From Sulfuricurvum sp. (GTDB lineage: Bacteria; Campylobacterota; Campylobacteria; Campylobacterales; Sulfurimonadaceae): a stretch of DNA of 64,000 bases. The stretch is from positions 39,078-103,077 of the forward strand of contig NZ_JALNYS010000004.1 in the NCBI RefSeq assembly GCF_023229695.1, written 5' to 3'. Under the pieces are notes generated by a model. It had not been told where the DNA came from. It worked only from the letters and a program-made list of their open reading frames with translations, and made no database searches. Position numbers and translations under genes: made by a program. How positions within the stretch are numbered: the stretch's first letter is position 1; every line of letters starts with the position of its first letter. Of the stretch, positions 34,673 through 43,391 are shown one piece after another.

Positions 34673-35121
34673 TGCTTGAAAAGCTTTTACAAGATAAAGT
34701 TTTACTTCAAAAGCAACTTTTTTGGATAAAAATCTCTTTTGATGAATGTTTACTAATAGGTATAAAAGCAGAATACAGTGTTGAAGAATTTGGTAAATTT
34801 GAAACACTGTGCAGCAGATACAGCAGAGGGATTGATTTTTTAATCCGAAAAATCTTTCGAACACTTGATGAATATGAATTTGAAAATCAAGGAACTCTCG
34901 TAGACGTGGTAAACAATGCCCATAAAAGAGGATTGTTCAACGATATTGAAATGCTTAGAATTATGAAAGATGTTAGAAACACTGTGGTGCATGAATATAT
35001 CGAAGATGATTTGGTTGATGTATTTGATGAAGTTTTACAGTATTCTTCAAAACTGATAGATATTATAAACAATACATTACTGTACATTGACGCAAAGTGT
35101 TTAAATAATGAAAACCACTAA
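34669..35121 (+). CDS. HepT-like HEPN-domain toxin
   Basis: 150 aa, helical, with the HEPN RNase motif R-x4-6-H visible as RNTVVHEY near residue 103. Together with the upstream nucleotidyltransferase it forms a complete toxin-antitoxin pair. Its stop codon directly abuts a fragment of galU in the same frame. Confidence 0.85.
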   Translation: MMLEKLLQDKVLLQKQLFWIKISFDECLLIGIKAEYSVEEFGKFETLCSRYSRGIDFLIRKIFRTLDEYEFENQGTLVDVVNNAHKRGLFNDIEMLRIMKDVRNTVVHEYIEDDLVDVFDEVLQYSSKLIDIINNTLLYIDAKCLNNENH

Positions 35122-35199
35122 ATCAAAAAGTGTCTATTCCCGGCAGCAGGATACGGGAGGCAATTTCTTCCTGCGGCCAAAGCGATTCCAAAAGAGTAT
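35122..35199 (+). pseudogene. galU fragment
   Basis: Reads IKKCLFPAAGYGRQFLPAAK then AIPKEY, matching residues 2-27 of GalU (compare the intact gene at 25429). It lacks a start codon, begins right after the hepT stop and ends abruptly. A remnant of a second galU, hence a recombination scar at the edge of the polysaccharide genes. Confidence 0.75.
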
Positions 35200-35213
35200 A
35201 CCAATATGAGGGT

Positions 35214-35222
35214 TGATATAAT
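35214..35222 (+). promoter_or_regulatory. Putative extended -10 promoter of the first PIN module
   Basis: TGATATAAT (TG-N-TATAAT), 27 nt before the antitoxin ATG, with AATAGGAG at 35237-35243 as ribosome-binding site. Confidence 0.45.
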
Positions 35223-35249
35223 CAATCTATCCCTAAATAGGAGTTTGAA

Positions 35250-35480
35250 ATGCATACGATAACATTAAAAGTGCAAAATACTATGTATGATCATATTATG
35301 TATTTATTAAAAAATCTCGATAAAAAAGAGGTCGAGGTAATTCAGGACTATCAAGTCCCAGACCAAGTAAATATCAAGCAACAGTTAAAAGCGTTGCTCG
35401 AAAATAAAGATATTGAAATATTTCAATCAATTGACAACCCAATGCTATGGCAGCAAGCTCAAAGAGATGAGTGGTTGTGA
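35250..35480 (+). CDS. Antitoxin of a PIN-type module (1)
   Basis: 76 aa. An N-terminal beta strand plus helix (MHTITLKVQNTMYDHIMYLL), acidic centre and a C-terminal WxxxQRDEWL tail, typical of small antitoxins paired with PIN toxins. The first ~25 codons are duplicated as a broken fragment at 36181-36259. Confidence 0.7.
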   Translation: MHTITLKVQNTMYDHIMYLLKNLDKKEVEVIQDYQVPDQVNIKQQLKALLENKDIEIFQSIDNPMLWQQAQRDEWL

Positions 35481-35481
35481 A

Positions 35482-35856
35482 ATGACTTTACTAGATTCAA
35501 ATACATTAATATACTTGTCCAAAGGTTTATTGGATATTGACAGCTTGAATGATGATGAGCATTATGGTGTATCCGTCATCACTTATATGGAAGTGCTTGG
35601 CTACACGTTCACTTCCAAAGAGGAAGAAGAGATAATAACTAAACTTTTTTTACTTTTTGAAATTATTTATATCGATGAAGAGATAGTCAAAAAAGTCATT
35701 GATATTCGTAAGCAATACCCAATTAAACTTCCAGATGCCATTATATGCGCTACAGCAATACAGCAAAATGCTGTTTTATACACTAATGATATTAGACTAA
35801 AATCTATTAATGGTTTAAATTTACAACTTTTGCCAGCTTTAAATACTTCCATGTAA
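35482..35856 (+). CDS. PIN-domain toxin (VapC-like) (1)
   Basis: 124 aa. LLDSNTLIYL holds the first conserved Asp. SVITYMEVLG has the Glu, and LPDAIICATAI plus TNDIR have the other acidic residues of the PIN nuclease site. It cleaves RNA (often tRNA) when free of antitoxin. Start at the ATG one base after the antitoxin stop. Confidence 0.85.
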   Translation: MTLLDSNTLIYLSKGLLDIDSLNDDEHYGVSVITYMEVLGYTFTSKEEEEIITKLFLLFEIIYIDEEIVKKVIDIRKQYPIKLPDAIICATAIQQNAVLYTNDIRLKSINGLNLQLLPALNTSM

Positions 35857-35895
35857 CTTTTATTTCTCTGAGAAACAGGGCAAGGTTTTGGCATA

Positions 35896-36029
35896 TAATA
35901 CCAAACTTCATTAACTAAGTATACTCTCGTCATTCCGTGCTACGACACGGAATCTAATGCAAGAGATGGATCCCGTATCAAGTACGGGATGACAAAATGC
36001 GTATATACAGTTAAAGATAGACGGTATAA
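35896..36029 (+). mobile_element. 134-bp MITE-like palindromic element, copy 1
   Basis: Near-identical (about 15 differences) to the complement of 55556-55689, exactly the same length. Terminal inverted repeats read TAATACC and GGTATAA. There are two internal hairpins: ATTCCGTG/CACGGAAT (35932-35953) and ATCCCGTA/TACGGGAT (35970-35990). It does not encode a protein. Confidence 0.75.
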
Positions 36030-36059
36030 GGTAGGTATTTATAAAATATGATGTAATAA

Positions 36060-36259
36060 AAGATGAATTAAAAGTGATTTTGGCGGCATTGCGCTGTTAG
36101 TGAGTTGATCTTGGTTTAAAATTTTTGAATGATTAACATGAAGTTTGATAAAATTAGAAAATTCTGTTTAGAGTATAAAATGTATACGATAACATTAAAA
36201 GTGAAAAACACTATGTATGATAATATTGTGTATACATTGAAAAATCTCGATGATTGTTA
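36060..36259 (+). pseudogene. Remnants: C-terminal fragment and truncated antitoxin copy
   Basis: At 36060-36102 lies a fragment ending KDELKVILAALRC, almost repeated at 36677-36718. At 36181-36259 lies a copy of the first ~25 codons of the antitoxin at 35250 (MYTITLKVKNTMYDNIVY), then a stop. Neither is likely to work. The rest of the 35857-36272 gap holds the MITE and no gene. Confidence 0.6.
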
Positions 36260-36272
36260 GGAGAAAATAATA

Positions 36273-36560
36273 ATGAAACAATCCATTTTTAATCAGATTA
36301 AAGAAACAAAACAAACTTTGAACGAACAATACGGTATTACAAAAATAGCAGTATTTGGAAGCTATGCCCGAGATGAAGAAAACGAAAATAGTGATATAGA
36401 TATTGTTATTTTAGAAATGAAAAGAAAAAATGGTTTTTTGATAGCCAAAGCAAAACTTTTTTTATCTGAAACATTAAACAAAGAGGTAGATATCGGTCTT
36501 TTAGATTCTATTCGACCATTTATAAGAAAACGAATCGAAAAAGATTTAATATATGTCTAA
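36273..36560 (+). CDS. MntA-like minimal nucleotidyltransferase, second copy
   Basis: 95 aa. VFGSYARDEENENSDIDIVI is the GSxAR..xSDxDL motif. It is intact, but its HEPN partner downstream is broken, so it is an orphan antitoxin-type protein. Confidence 0.8.
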   Translation: MKQSIFNQIKETKQTLNEQYGITKIAVFGSYARDEENENSDIDIVILEMKRKNGFLIAKAKLFLSETLNKEVDIGLLDSIRPFIRKRIEKDLIYV

Positions 36561-36719
36561 GAGAATTTGAGATAGTAGGAGAAGCTACAAACAGACTAAT
36601 TGAACAAGAGGCTAGAAAATGGGCAATCAGACTATAATCTACAGAGAGAAATTTTTAAAAGTATTCACAAGCATAAAGATGAATTAAAAGTGATTTTGAC
36701 AGCATTGCGCTGCTAGATA
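36554..36719 (+). pseudogene. Deleted hepT-like remnant
   Basis: After ATGTCTAAG a short open stretch reads REFEIVGEATNRLIEQEAR, the conserved core of HepT proteins (compare ELEIIGEA), but the N-terminal ~50 and most C-terminal residues are missing. A separate fragment HKDELKVILTALRC follows. The RxxxxH motif is absent. Confidence 0.6.
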
Positions 36720-36801
36720 AAAAATAACAGTATTAACCAAATATGAAGAATAAAAAAGATATAATCCCCATAATTAAATATGAAAATGAAAGAAATAGAA
36801 T

Positions 36802-37149
36802 TTGAAAAATAACAAAATTCTAGTACAACACACAGAGATATATATCCGTCAGCATGAAAAAGCTGATTATATATCACTAACTGATATTGCACGATACAAA
36901 GATGCAGCTAGAAGCGAGTATATCCTTCAAAATTGGATGCGAAATCGTGAAACGATAGAATTTTTAGGATTATGCGAAAAAACAAATAATGAAAGTTTTC
37001 TCTATGCAAACGAAGTGGATGTGCTGAATGTTGCCCTTTTTGGATTAACCGCTAAAGAGTGGCGAGAATCTAACAGTGATAAAGAAGTTAAAATGATAAA
37101 GTCTACAGCCGTGATTTGTTTGGGAATGAATAATAGGAAACATCGATGA
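36802..37149 (+). pseudogene. Truncated KilA-N-domain protein
   Basis: 115 aa from a TTG. Residues ~18-60 match KilA-N (YISLTDIARYKD, ILQNWMRNRETIEFLGL). Thereafter EVDVLNVALFGLTAKEWRES looks like part of a different virulence-RhuM-type or Bro-type sequence, and both are cut short. Probably a chimera formed by deletion. It overlaps the ORF6N gene by 4 bp, so it may still be translated. Confidence 0.55.
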
Positions 37150-37718
37150 GTATTATCAAATTTGATGATTTACAAAACAAGCTGATTAGATACAAAGATG
37201 AATATGTTCTAGTCGATAGCGATGTCGCACAATTATATGGAGTAGAAACTAGAGAGATAAATCAAGCAGTATCAAACAATCTTGACAAGTTTCCTGATGG
37301 GTATATTGTAGAACTGATCAAAGAAGAAAAAAATGAACTGATCAAAAATTTTGATCGGTTCAATCGACTCAAGCATTCAACCGTAAGTCCAAAGGTTTTT
37401 ACCGAAAAAGCTCTTTATATGCTCGCCACTATTATCAAAAGTAACACAGCGACTCAAACTACATTGAACATCATTGAAACCTTTGCAAAAGTAAAAGAGC
37501 TATCTCGAAATATAAATGGCATAATCAAGTCAGACAATGAAGAGATCCAAAAAGAGTTGGCTCAAAAATCAAACCAAATCCTTGAAGAGATTATCGAAAT
37601 AGAAACAGATGGTTTAGCTGATGATGAGGATGGTGAGATAGTCGAAACGACAACCAAGTTTGAGTTTAATCTTGGATTCGCTAAAGTTAGTAGAAGTATA
37701 AAAAAGATTAAGAAGTGA
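37146..37718 (+). CDS. ORF6N-domain DNA-binding protein
   Basis: 190 aa. RYKDEYVLVDSDVAQLYGVE and NQAVSNNLDKFP are the ORF6N signature of phage-derived regulatory proteins; the C-terminal half is acidic and variable. Phage or mobile-element origin is likely and its role here is unknown. It belongs to the AT-rich accessory patch between rfbB and the O-unit genes. Confidence 0.75.
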   Translation: MSIIKFDDLQNKLIRYKDEYVLVDSDVAQLYGVETREINQAVSNNLDKFPDGYIVELIKEEKNELIKNFDRFNRLKHSTVSPKVFTEKALYMLATIIKSNTATQTTLNIIETFAKVKELSRNINGIIKSDNEEIQKELAQKSNQILEEIIEIETDGLADDEDGEIVETTTKFEFNLGFAKVSRSIKKIKK

Positions 37719-37720
37719 AA

Positions 37721-37849
37721 ATGAAAACAACTTTTTCCGCCAATACAATTATTGTCAACCGTTATGCGGACGTACACGATACTGTAGCAGAGAATGGCTA
37801 TAGTCGTGATTTTCTCGGGATTGATTCAGTACAAAGGGAATTAAAATGA
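37721..37849 (+). CDS. Small ORF upstream of the aminotransferase
   Basis: 42 aa (MKTTFSANTIIVNRY start), stop overlapping the next ATG as AAATGA. I recognise no family. It could be a leader ORF or a fragment of an older gene. Confidence 0.3.
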   Translation: MKTTFSANTIIVNRYADVHDTVAENGYSRDFLGIDSVQRELK

Positions 37850-38919
37850 TTAATGTGACCAAAACCTATCTTCCAGATATTGAAAAATACAAGAAGTATG
37901 TTGATGAAATTTATAAAAATAGTTGGGTTACAAATAACGGTCCTTTGGTGCAAAAGCTAGAGAAAAGATTGGCAGAATATCTAGGAGTTAAAAATATTGT
38001 TTTAGTATCCAACGGTACGGTTGCTTTGGAAATCGCCTATCGTACACTTGGGTTGAAAGGTTTTGTAGTGACAACACCATTTAGTTTTGTGGCTACAACG
38101 AGTTCTCTGGTTACAAACGGTCTACTCCCGATATTTACCGATATTGATCCGGGCAGCTTTAACATCGACCCTGAAAAAATAGAATCGGTGATCACTCCGA
38201 ATACTTCGGCCATTTTAGGTGTTCATGTTTTCGGAAATGCATGTGAAGTCGAAAAAATCGAGCAAATCGCCAATAAGCATGATCTTAAAGTTATCTATGA
38301 TGCTGCACATGCTTTTGATGTGAAGTACAAAGAAAAAAGCGTTCTTAATTACGGTGATATCTCTACACTGAGCTTTCATGCAACGAAACTTTTTCATACT
38401 ATAGAGGGGGGAGCACTTATTATCAATGATGACGCTCTCGTGCAAAAAGCCCGTTATCTGATAAACTTTGGTATCCAAAATGCTGAATCGATCCCCGAAC
38501 TTGGTACAAATGCAAAGATGAATGAGTTTGAAGCGGCGATGGGGCTTTGTGTTTTGGACGATATCGAACAAATCAAACAGAGTAGAAGTGTTATTTTTAA
38601 AACCTATCAGACACAATTAGAGGGATTAATTCAATTTCAAGAACAAAATCAAAATGCTACTCAAAATTATAGTTATTTTCCTATAGTATTAAAGAATGAA
38701 GACCAATTACTAAAAGTTCAAAAAGCACTCAATGAACAGCAAATATTTCCGAGACGTTATTTTTACCCTTCACTGGATACATTAAGTTACATTGAGCCGA
38801 AGCAATATTGTTCTAATTCAAGAGATATTGCAAGTAGAATTTTGTGTTTGCCAATATATGTTGATTTAGACGAAAATGATTTGAACTTTATTATAAAAAT
38901 TGTGAAAGAAAATATCTAA
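37846..38919 (+). CDS. DegT/DnrJ/EryC1 sugar aminotransferase
   Basis: 357 aa. PLP-dependent fold: SNGTVALEIAYRTL, TTPFSFVATTSS, YDAAHAFDV, and the lysine in SFHATKLFHTIEGG. It aminates keto-sugar nucleotides; the nearby RfbB product dTDP-4-keto-6-deoxyglucose is the probable substrate, giving a 4-amino-4,6-dideoxyhexose. The next gene encodes an acetyltransferase that could N-acetylate it. Confidence 0.88.
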   Translation: MINVTKTYLPDIEKYKKYVDEIYKNSWVTNNGPLVQKLEKRLAEYLGVKNIVLVSNGTVALEIAYRTLGLKGFVVTTPFSFVATTSSLVTNGLLPIFTDIDPGSFNIDPEKIESVITPNTSAILGVHVFGNACEVEKIEQIANKHDLKVIYDAAHAFDVKYKEKSVLNYGDISTLSFHATKLFHTIEGGALIINDDALVQKARYLINFGIQNAESIPELGTNAKMNEFEAAMGLCVLDDIEQIKQSRSVIFKTYQTQLEGLIQFQEQNQNATQNYSYFPIVLKNEDQLLKVQKALNEQQIFPRRYFYPSLDTLSYIEPKQYCSNSRDIASRILCLPIYVDLDENDLNFIIKIVKENI

Positions 38920-39471
38920 ATGGACAAGTATAATATTCCTGATGTTAAGACTTTTGAATACACAAAAATTATTGGTCTTGAAAATATTGATTTTGGAAAA
39001 TATATTATTATTGATGATTTTACCCTCATCTATGCAAAAGAAAAAATAACAATTGGAAATTATGTCCATATTGCTAATTTTTCATCCATAACTGGAGGAA
39101 ATAAGCTTACCATAGGTAATTATGCTGCTATTTCCCAAGGGTGTAGAATTTTAACAGCTACGGACGATTTTAAAGAGTGGGGATTTGGTAATTCTACTAT
39201 TGCAAACAATTATCGCAATATTAAAAGTATTCCTATTAGTATTGGTGATTTTTGTATCATAGGTGCAAATAGTGTTGTTTTACCGGGTGTGACTATTGGT
39301 GAGGGTGCCACAGTCGGCGCGAATTCTGTGGTTACTAAATCTTTGGAACCATGGGGAATATATATAGGTAATAAAAAAGTTGGAGAACGTAATAAAGAAG
39401 AAGTTTTGAAAAATTATGAGACTTTTACAACAGATTTGGAAAGTGATAAAATTGGAAGTTTATTTAAATAA
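38920..39471 (+). CDS. Left-handed beta-helix acetyltransferase
   Basis: 183 aa with clear hexapeptide repeats (IGNYVHI, IGNYAAI, IGANSVVLPGVTIGEGATVGANSVVT), the WbbJ/NodL type. Starts the base after the aminotransferase stop and is likely its partner, or an O-acetyltransferase for the O-unit. Codon use is strongly AT-rich from here to ~45.4 kb. Confidence 0.83.
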   Translation: MDKYNIPDVKTFEYTKIIGLENIDFGKYIIIDDFTLIYAKEKITIGNYVHIANFSSITGGNKLTIGNYAAISQGCRILTATDDFKEWGFGNSTIANNYRNIKSIPISIGDFCIIGANSVVLPGVTIGEGATVGANSVVTKSLEPWGIYIGNKKVGERNKEEVLKNYETFTTDLESDKIGSLFK

Positions 39472-40991
39472 TGGTAAAACAAATAAGTTTAAAAAAAAAT
39501 ATTATTACTTCTTATTTTAGTCAAGGGTATGTTGTATTATTAGGTATTATTGTATTACCTTTTTATATAAGCGAGATGGGCGCTGAAGCGTATGGCTTAG
39601 TTGGATTTTTTGCTATGTTACAATCATGGTTCAACTTATTGGACCTTGGATTAACACCTACTATTGGACGCGAAACAGCAAGAATGAGAGCAGGTAAATA
39701 CGATAACATAACATATAGACGTTTATTTCGTTCACTGAATATTATATTTGTATGTGTAGCTGTTATAGGTGGAGTTAGCTTGTTAATTCTTTCTGGTCTT
39801 ATCGCTGAAAAGTGGCTTCATGTTGAAAGGTTATCAATTAGTGAAGTAAGTTTTGCATTGAAAATAATGATTATAAGTATTGCTTTACGATGGATGACTG
39901 GGCTTTATCGAGGTGTAGTATCTGGTTCAGAACAATTTGTGTGGCTAAGCGGATTTAATGTTATTATTGCAACTTTGCGTTTCTTGATTGTTTTTCCAGT
40001 TATGTGGTTATTCGGAGCTACTCCAACAGTATTTTTTAGCTACCAATTTATTGTTGCTATTATTGAGTTTAGTGGGTTACTGATAAAAGCAAAAAATTTG
40101 TTACCTAAACTAACTTCATTGCAGGCAGGCAAAATTGGGTGGTCTATTAAGCCAATTAAATCGATTATAGGTTTTTCAATTAGTATTGCACTTACTTCTG
40201 GGATATGGGTTCTAGTTACTCAGACTGATAAATTGATTATGTCAAATTTATTGACTCTTGAAAATTATGGTTATTTCACATTAGCTGTACTCGTAGCAAG
40301 CGGTATTATGATGATAACAGCTCCTATAAGTAGTGCAATTATGCCACGTATGGTAAAACTTGAAGCAGATGGAAAATACGAGGAGTTGATTCGCATCTAT
40401 CGCCATTTGACTCAGATTGTTACGGTTATAGCGGGATCAGTCGCAATTATATTATCATCTTTTACAGTACAGATTTTGTATGTATGGACTGGAGATAGGC
40501 ATATAGCAGAAGTGGCTGCACCAATTATGCAATTGTATGCTATAGGATACGGTATATTAGCTGTTGCAGCATTCCCATATTATTTGCAATATGCGAAAGG
40601 CAGTTTAAAACTTCATATATATGGAAGCGTTCTTTTTGTTATAATTTTGCTTCCTGTATTATTTTGGGCGACACATCAATACGGTATGATAGGCGCAGGA
40701 TATGCATGGCTTTTTGTAAATTTTCTATATTTTATGATTTGGACATTGATTGTACACAATACATTTGCTAAAGGTATTCATTCGCAATGGTTATTCCATG
40801 ATATTTTCGTGCCCATAGCTTTGCCAATTGTTGTTGGAATTCTACTTCATGACTTTGTTCAGGACGGTACACGAATAATTTTATTGCTTAAAATATTTGG
40901 TGCCAGTCTAATCATTATAACATCTGCGATTTTATCAAGTAGAATTGCAAAAGACCATCTTCTAAAAATAATTTTAAGAAAATATTTGTAA
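39471..40991 (+). CDS. wzx: Wzx-type O-unit flippase
   Basis: 506 aa with about 12-14 membrane helices. The opening YFSQGYVVLLGIIVLPFYISEMGAEAYGLVGF, seen here in two pieces, is typical of polysaccharide-biosynthesis MATE-superfamily exporters. It flips undecaprenyl-linked repeat units to the periplasm for Wzy. Overlaps its neighbour by one base. Confidence 0.88.
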   Translation: MVKQISLKKNIITSYFSQGYVVLLGIIVLPFYISEMGAEAYGLVGFFAMLQSWFNLLDLGLTPTIGRETARMRAGKYDNITYRRLFRSLNIIFVCVAVIGGVSLLILSGLIAEKWLHVERLSISEVSFALKIMIISIALRWMTGLYRGVVSGSEQFVWLSGFNVIIATLRFLIVFPVMWLFGATPTVFFSYQFIVAIIEFSGLLIKAKNLLPKLTSLQAGKIGWSIKPIKSIIGFSISIALTSGIWVLVTQTDKLIMSNLLTLENYGYFTLAVLVASGIMMITAPISSAIMPRMVKLEADGKYEELIRIYRHLTQIVTVIAGSVAIILSSFTVQILYVWTGDRHIAEVAAPIMQLYAIGYGILAVAAFPYYLQYAKGSLKLHIYGSVLFVIILLPVLFWATHQYGMIGAGYAWLFVNFLYFMIWTLIVHNTFAKGIHSQWLFHDIFVPIALPIVVGILLHDFVQDGTRIILLLKIFGASLIIITSAILSSRIAKDHLLKIILRKYL

Positions 40992-41068
40992 TTTAGGTGT
41001 GAAATAGTTATATTCATTGTAATATCTACGTAAGAACTAAGTTTTATTAAAAAAAGAGGGGTAATTGT

Positions 41069-42016
41069 ATGGAAAATTTGGCACCAGTTGCAGTATGTAC
41101 ATATAGTCGTATTAACCATTTAAAGCAGACAATTGAGGCTTTACAAAAAAATACTTTAGCAAAGCAAACTGAGCTTTATATATTTTCAGATGCTCCAAGA
41201 ATAGGAGATGAAGAGATTGTTAGGAAAGTTAGAGAATATATACGTACTGTTGATGGTTTTAAGAAAGTACACATAGTAGAAAGACAAACAAACGGAATAA
41301 TCGAAAATCTTTATGGTGCAATTGAGCAGCTTCTAAACATTCATGGTAAAATTATTTTTTTAGAAGATGATAATGTTACTTCGAATTATTTTTTAAAATT
41401 CATGAATGAATCACTTAATCATTATCAAGATGATAAGCGAATATTGACTATTTCTGGTTATATGTTAGATGTAAAAGAGATACATGAAGGAAAAGATGAT
41501 GTGTTTTTGCAAAGAATTTTTAGTGCATGGGGTTTTGCTACTTGGAAAGATAGAAAAATAATCGAAATTGGTAATAAGACTGATTTTATATGCTTACTAA
41601 AGGGTAAATATAAGATTGCTAATAAAATTTTTAAATATAATCCTCCAATGTTTAAAGCACTTTCAAATATTAAAAGAATGCCAAATAAAGTTAACCCCTT
41701 AGATTATAAAATATCTGCATATCAATTTCTATTTGATAAATATACTCTGTATCCTAAGCAATCGTTTGTCAAGAATATAGGTGCTGACGGTAGTGGTGTA
41801 CATGCAAAAGTTACTAATATTTGGGATGTAGAATTAAATGAAAGTAATTTAAGTGATATAAAACTTGCGGAGAATGTGGAATATAATGAGAGATATGAAA
41901 AACTAATCAGCGAACGAGCAATGAGCTTTCGTAAAAGTTTAAATTATACAATGCGTAAAATTTTTAATTACGTATGGGTATTTTTTCATATTATCTTTTG
42001 TAAAAAGGATAAATAA
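41069..42016 (+). CDS. Glycosyltransferase, GT-A/GNT-I-like
   Basis: 315 aa. PVAVCTYSRINHLKQTIEAL near the N-terminus, IFSDAP, and the acidic IIFLEDDNVTS motif resemble family 2/GNT-I-like enzymes that some databases call HlpA-like. AWGFATWKDR near residue 155 is also typical. It probably adds one sugar of the repeat unit. Confidence 0.75.
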   Translation: MENLAPVAVCTYSRINHLKQTIEALQKNTLAKQTELYIFSDAPRIGDEEIVRKVREYIRTVDGFKKVHIVERQTNGIIENLYGAIEQLLNIHGKIIFLEDDNVTSNYFLKFMNESLNHYQDDKRILTISGYMLDVKEIHEGKDDVFLQRIFSAWGFATWKDRKIIEIGNKTDFICLLKGKYKIANKIFKYNPPMFKALSNIKRMPNKVNPLDYKISAYQFLFDKYTLYPKQSFVKNIGADGSGVHAKVTNIWDVELNESNLSDIKLAENVEYNERYEKLISERAMSFRKSLNYTMRKIFNYVWVFFHIIFCKKDK

Positions 42017-42019
42017 TTT

Positions 42020-43312
42020 ATGCGCGATTTTAATTATCCTTTTCGAAATTTAAATCGTTTAAAAAACTCCGTATTACTTTTTTTTACGATAATTTTCACG
42101 TATAAATTTTTTCAGTCAACACCATTCCACGAACTTTTTTTTCAAATGCAAGCCGGTTTTTTGGGGCTAGTTTTGCTATTTTTGCTTACCTATATCGTTA
42201 CAGTAATACTAAATGGGAAACTGGTTAACAGGGTAGTGGCTTATTACCTTGTTCTAATTATGATTATTCCACTTTATGGAGCCATTAATGCTTTGATTTC
42301 ATTTGGACAGCCATTTATTTTTGGAATTCTTTCTGGAAGAGGATGGCTATTACTTGGTGTTGGTATTTGGTTCTATTATATTTTAGTTACTGGTAAAATG
42401 AATTTTACAACTATTGAAGCAACTTTTATCTTTATGGCATGGTCTTCTCTGATTTTCTTTTCATTTATACTTTTAACTGTTGATGCGAGTCAATTTATTG
42501 ATCCAGAAAGTTCTTCAAAGTTTGTGTTAATATCTGATACTCGTGGGTTACGGTTTAATTTTCAAACATATTTCATATCTTTTGGTACAATTTACTATTT
42601 TGTTAAATATATCATTACAAAAAATCATGCTAATTTATTATATTTTCTTGTTTTTATTGGATATATCTTATTTGTTGTTCAAGGTCGGACATACATAATA
42701 ACACTAGCATCAACATTTTTACTATATTTCTTATTTAATTATTCTTTTAATAAAGTTGTATTGTTGATTTTAAAGCTTGTATTATTTTTATCTATGATGT
42801 TGCTACTTATTCAAGTTGCAATTCCAGATTATTTAGAGCGAATGAGTGATCTATTTATTCAAATGTTTACAGTTTTTACAGGTAAAGAATCTGAGGATTC
42901 TTCTGCTAATGCAAGGATTTTTGAAACATTGATTGTTTGGAATTATTTTACAGAACATCCATTTAGCATTCTATTTGGTACAGGTAGTATTAGTCACCAA
43001 TGGAATGATGGATATGAATCAATTTTTGGTTATTTTTATCCTTGGGATATTGGTATATTAGGTGGGTTGTTTATGTATGGTATTGTTGGATTTTTCTTTT
43101 TATTTTTGATACCTATAGCTATTTCAGTTAAAACAATTAAAAAAGTAGTTGATAAAAAAAATATTTTTATAATTACAATGAAATATTTATTACTACTTGC
43201 AATCATTTCAGCTGTACATGATAGTTTTTATTTTGAGCCTATAAAATATGTTATACCACTTTTTATATTACTCGCCTATCTGAAAGTTGAAGAGAAAAAT
43301 AAAGCTGGCTGA
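42020..43312 (+). CDS. wzy: Wzy-type O-antigen/EPS polymerase
   Basis: 430 aa, about 11 membrane helices, very low GC. A large periplasmic loop lies about residues 280-340 (EDSSANARIFETLIVW...FGTGS), the arrangement expected of O-antigen ligase/polymerase family proteins. With Wzx and Wza/Wzc it completes a Wzy-dependent pathway. Confidence 0.8.
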   Translation: MRDFNYPFRNLNRLKNSVLLFFTIIFTYKFFQSTPFHELFFQMQAGFLGLVLLFLLTYIVTVILNGKLVNRVVAYYLVLIMIIPLYGAINALISFGQPFIFGILSGRGWLLLGVGIWFYYILVTGKMNFTTIEATFIFMAWSSLIFFSFILLTVDASQFIDPESSSKFVLISDTRGLRFNFQTYFISFGTIYYFVKYIITKNHANLLYFLVFIGYILFVVQGRTYIITLASTFLLYFLFNYSFNKVVLLILKLVLFLSMMLLLIQVAIPDYLERMSDLFIQMFTVFTGKESEDSSANARIFETLIVWNYFTEHPFSILFGTGSISHQWNDGYESIFGYFYPWDIGILGGLFMYGIVGFFFLFLIPIAISVKTIKKVVDKKNIFIITMKYLLLLAIISAVHDSFYFEPIKYVIPLFILLAYLKVEEKNKAG

Positions 43313-43391
43313 AAGTATCATGTAGGGATTCATTGGTATTAATTACTGGAAAAATTTATATAAGCAATATTACATTAAAAGGAAATGACAA

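Noticed and set aside
35970..35990. Hairpin as a transcription terminator after the PIN toxin
   Set aside because: It is part of the repeated 134-bp element and is not followed by a T-run.
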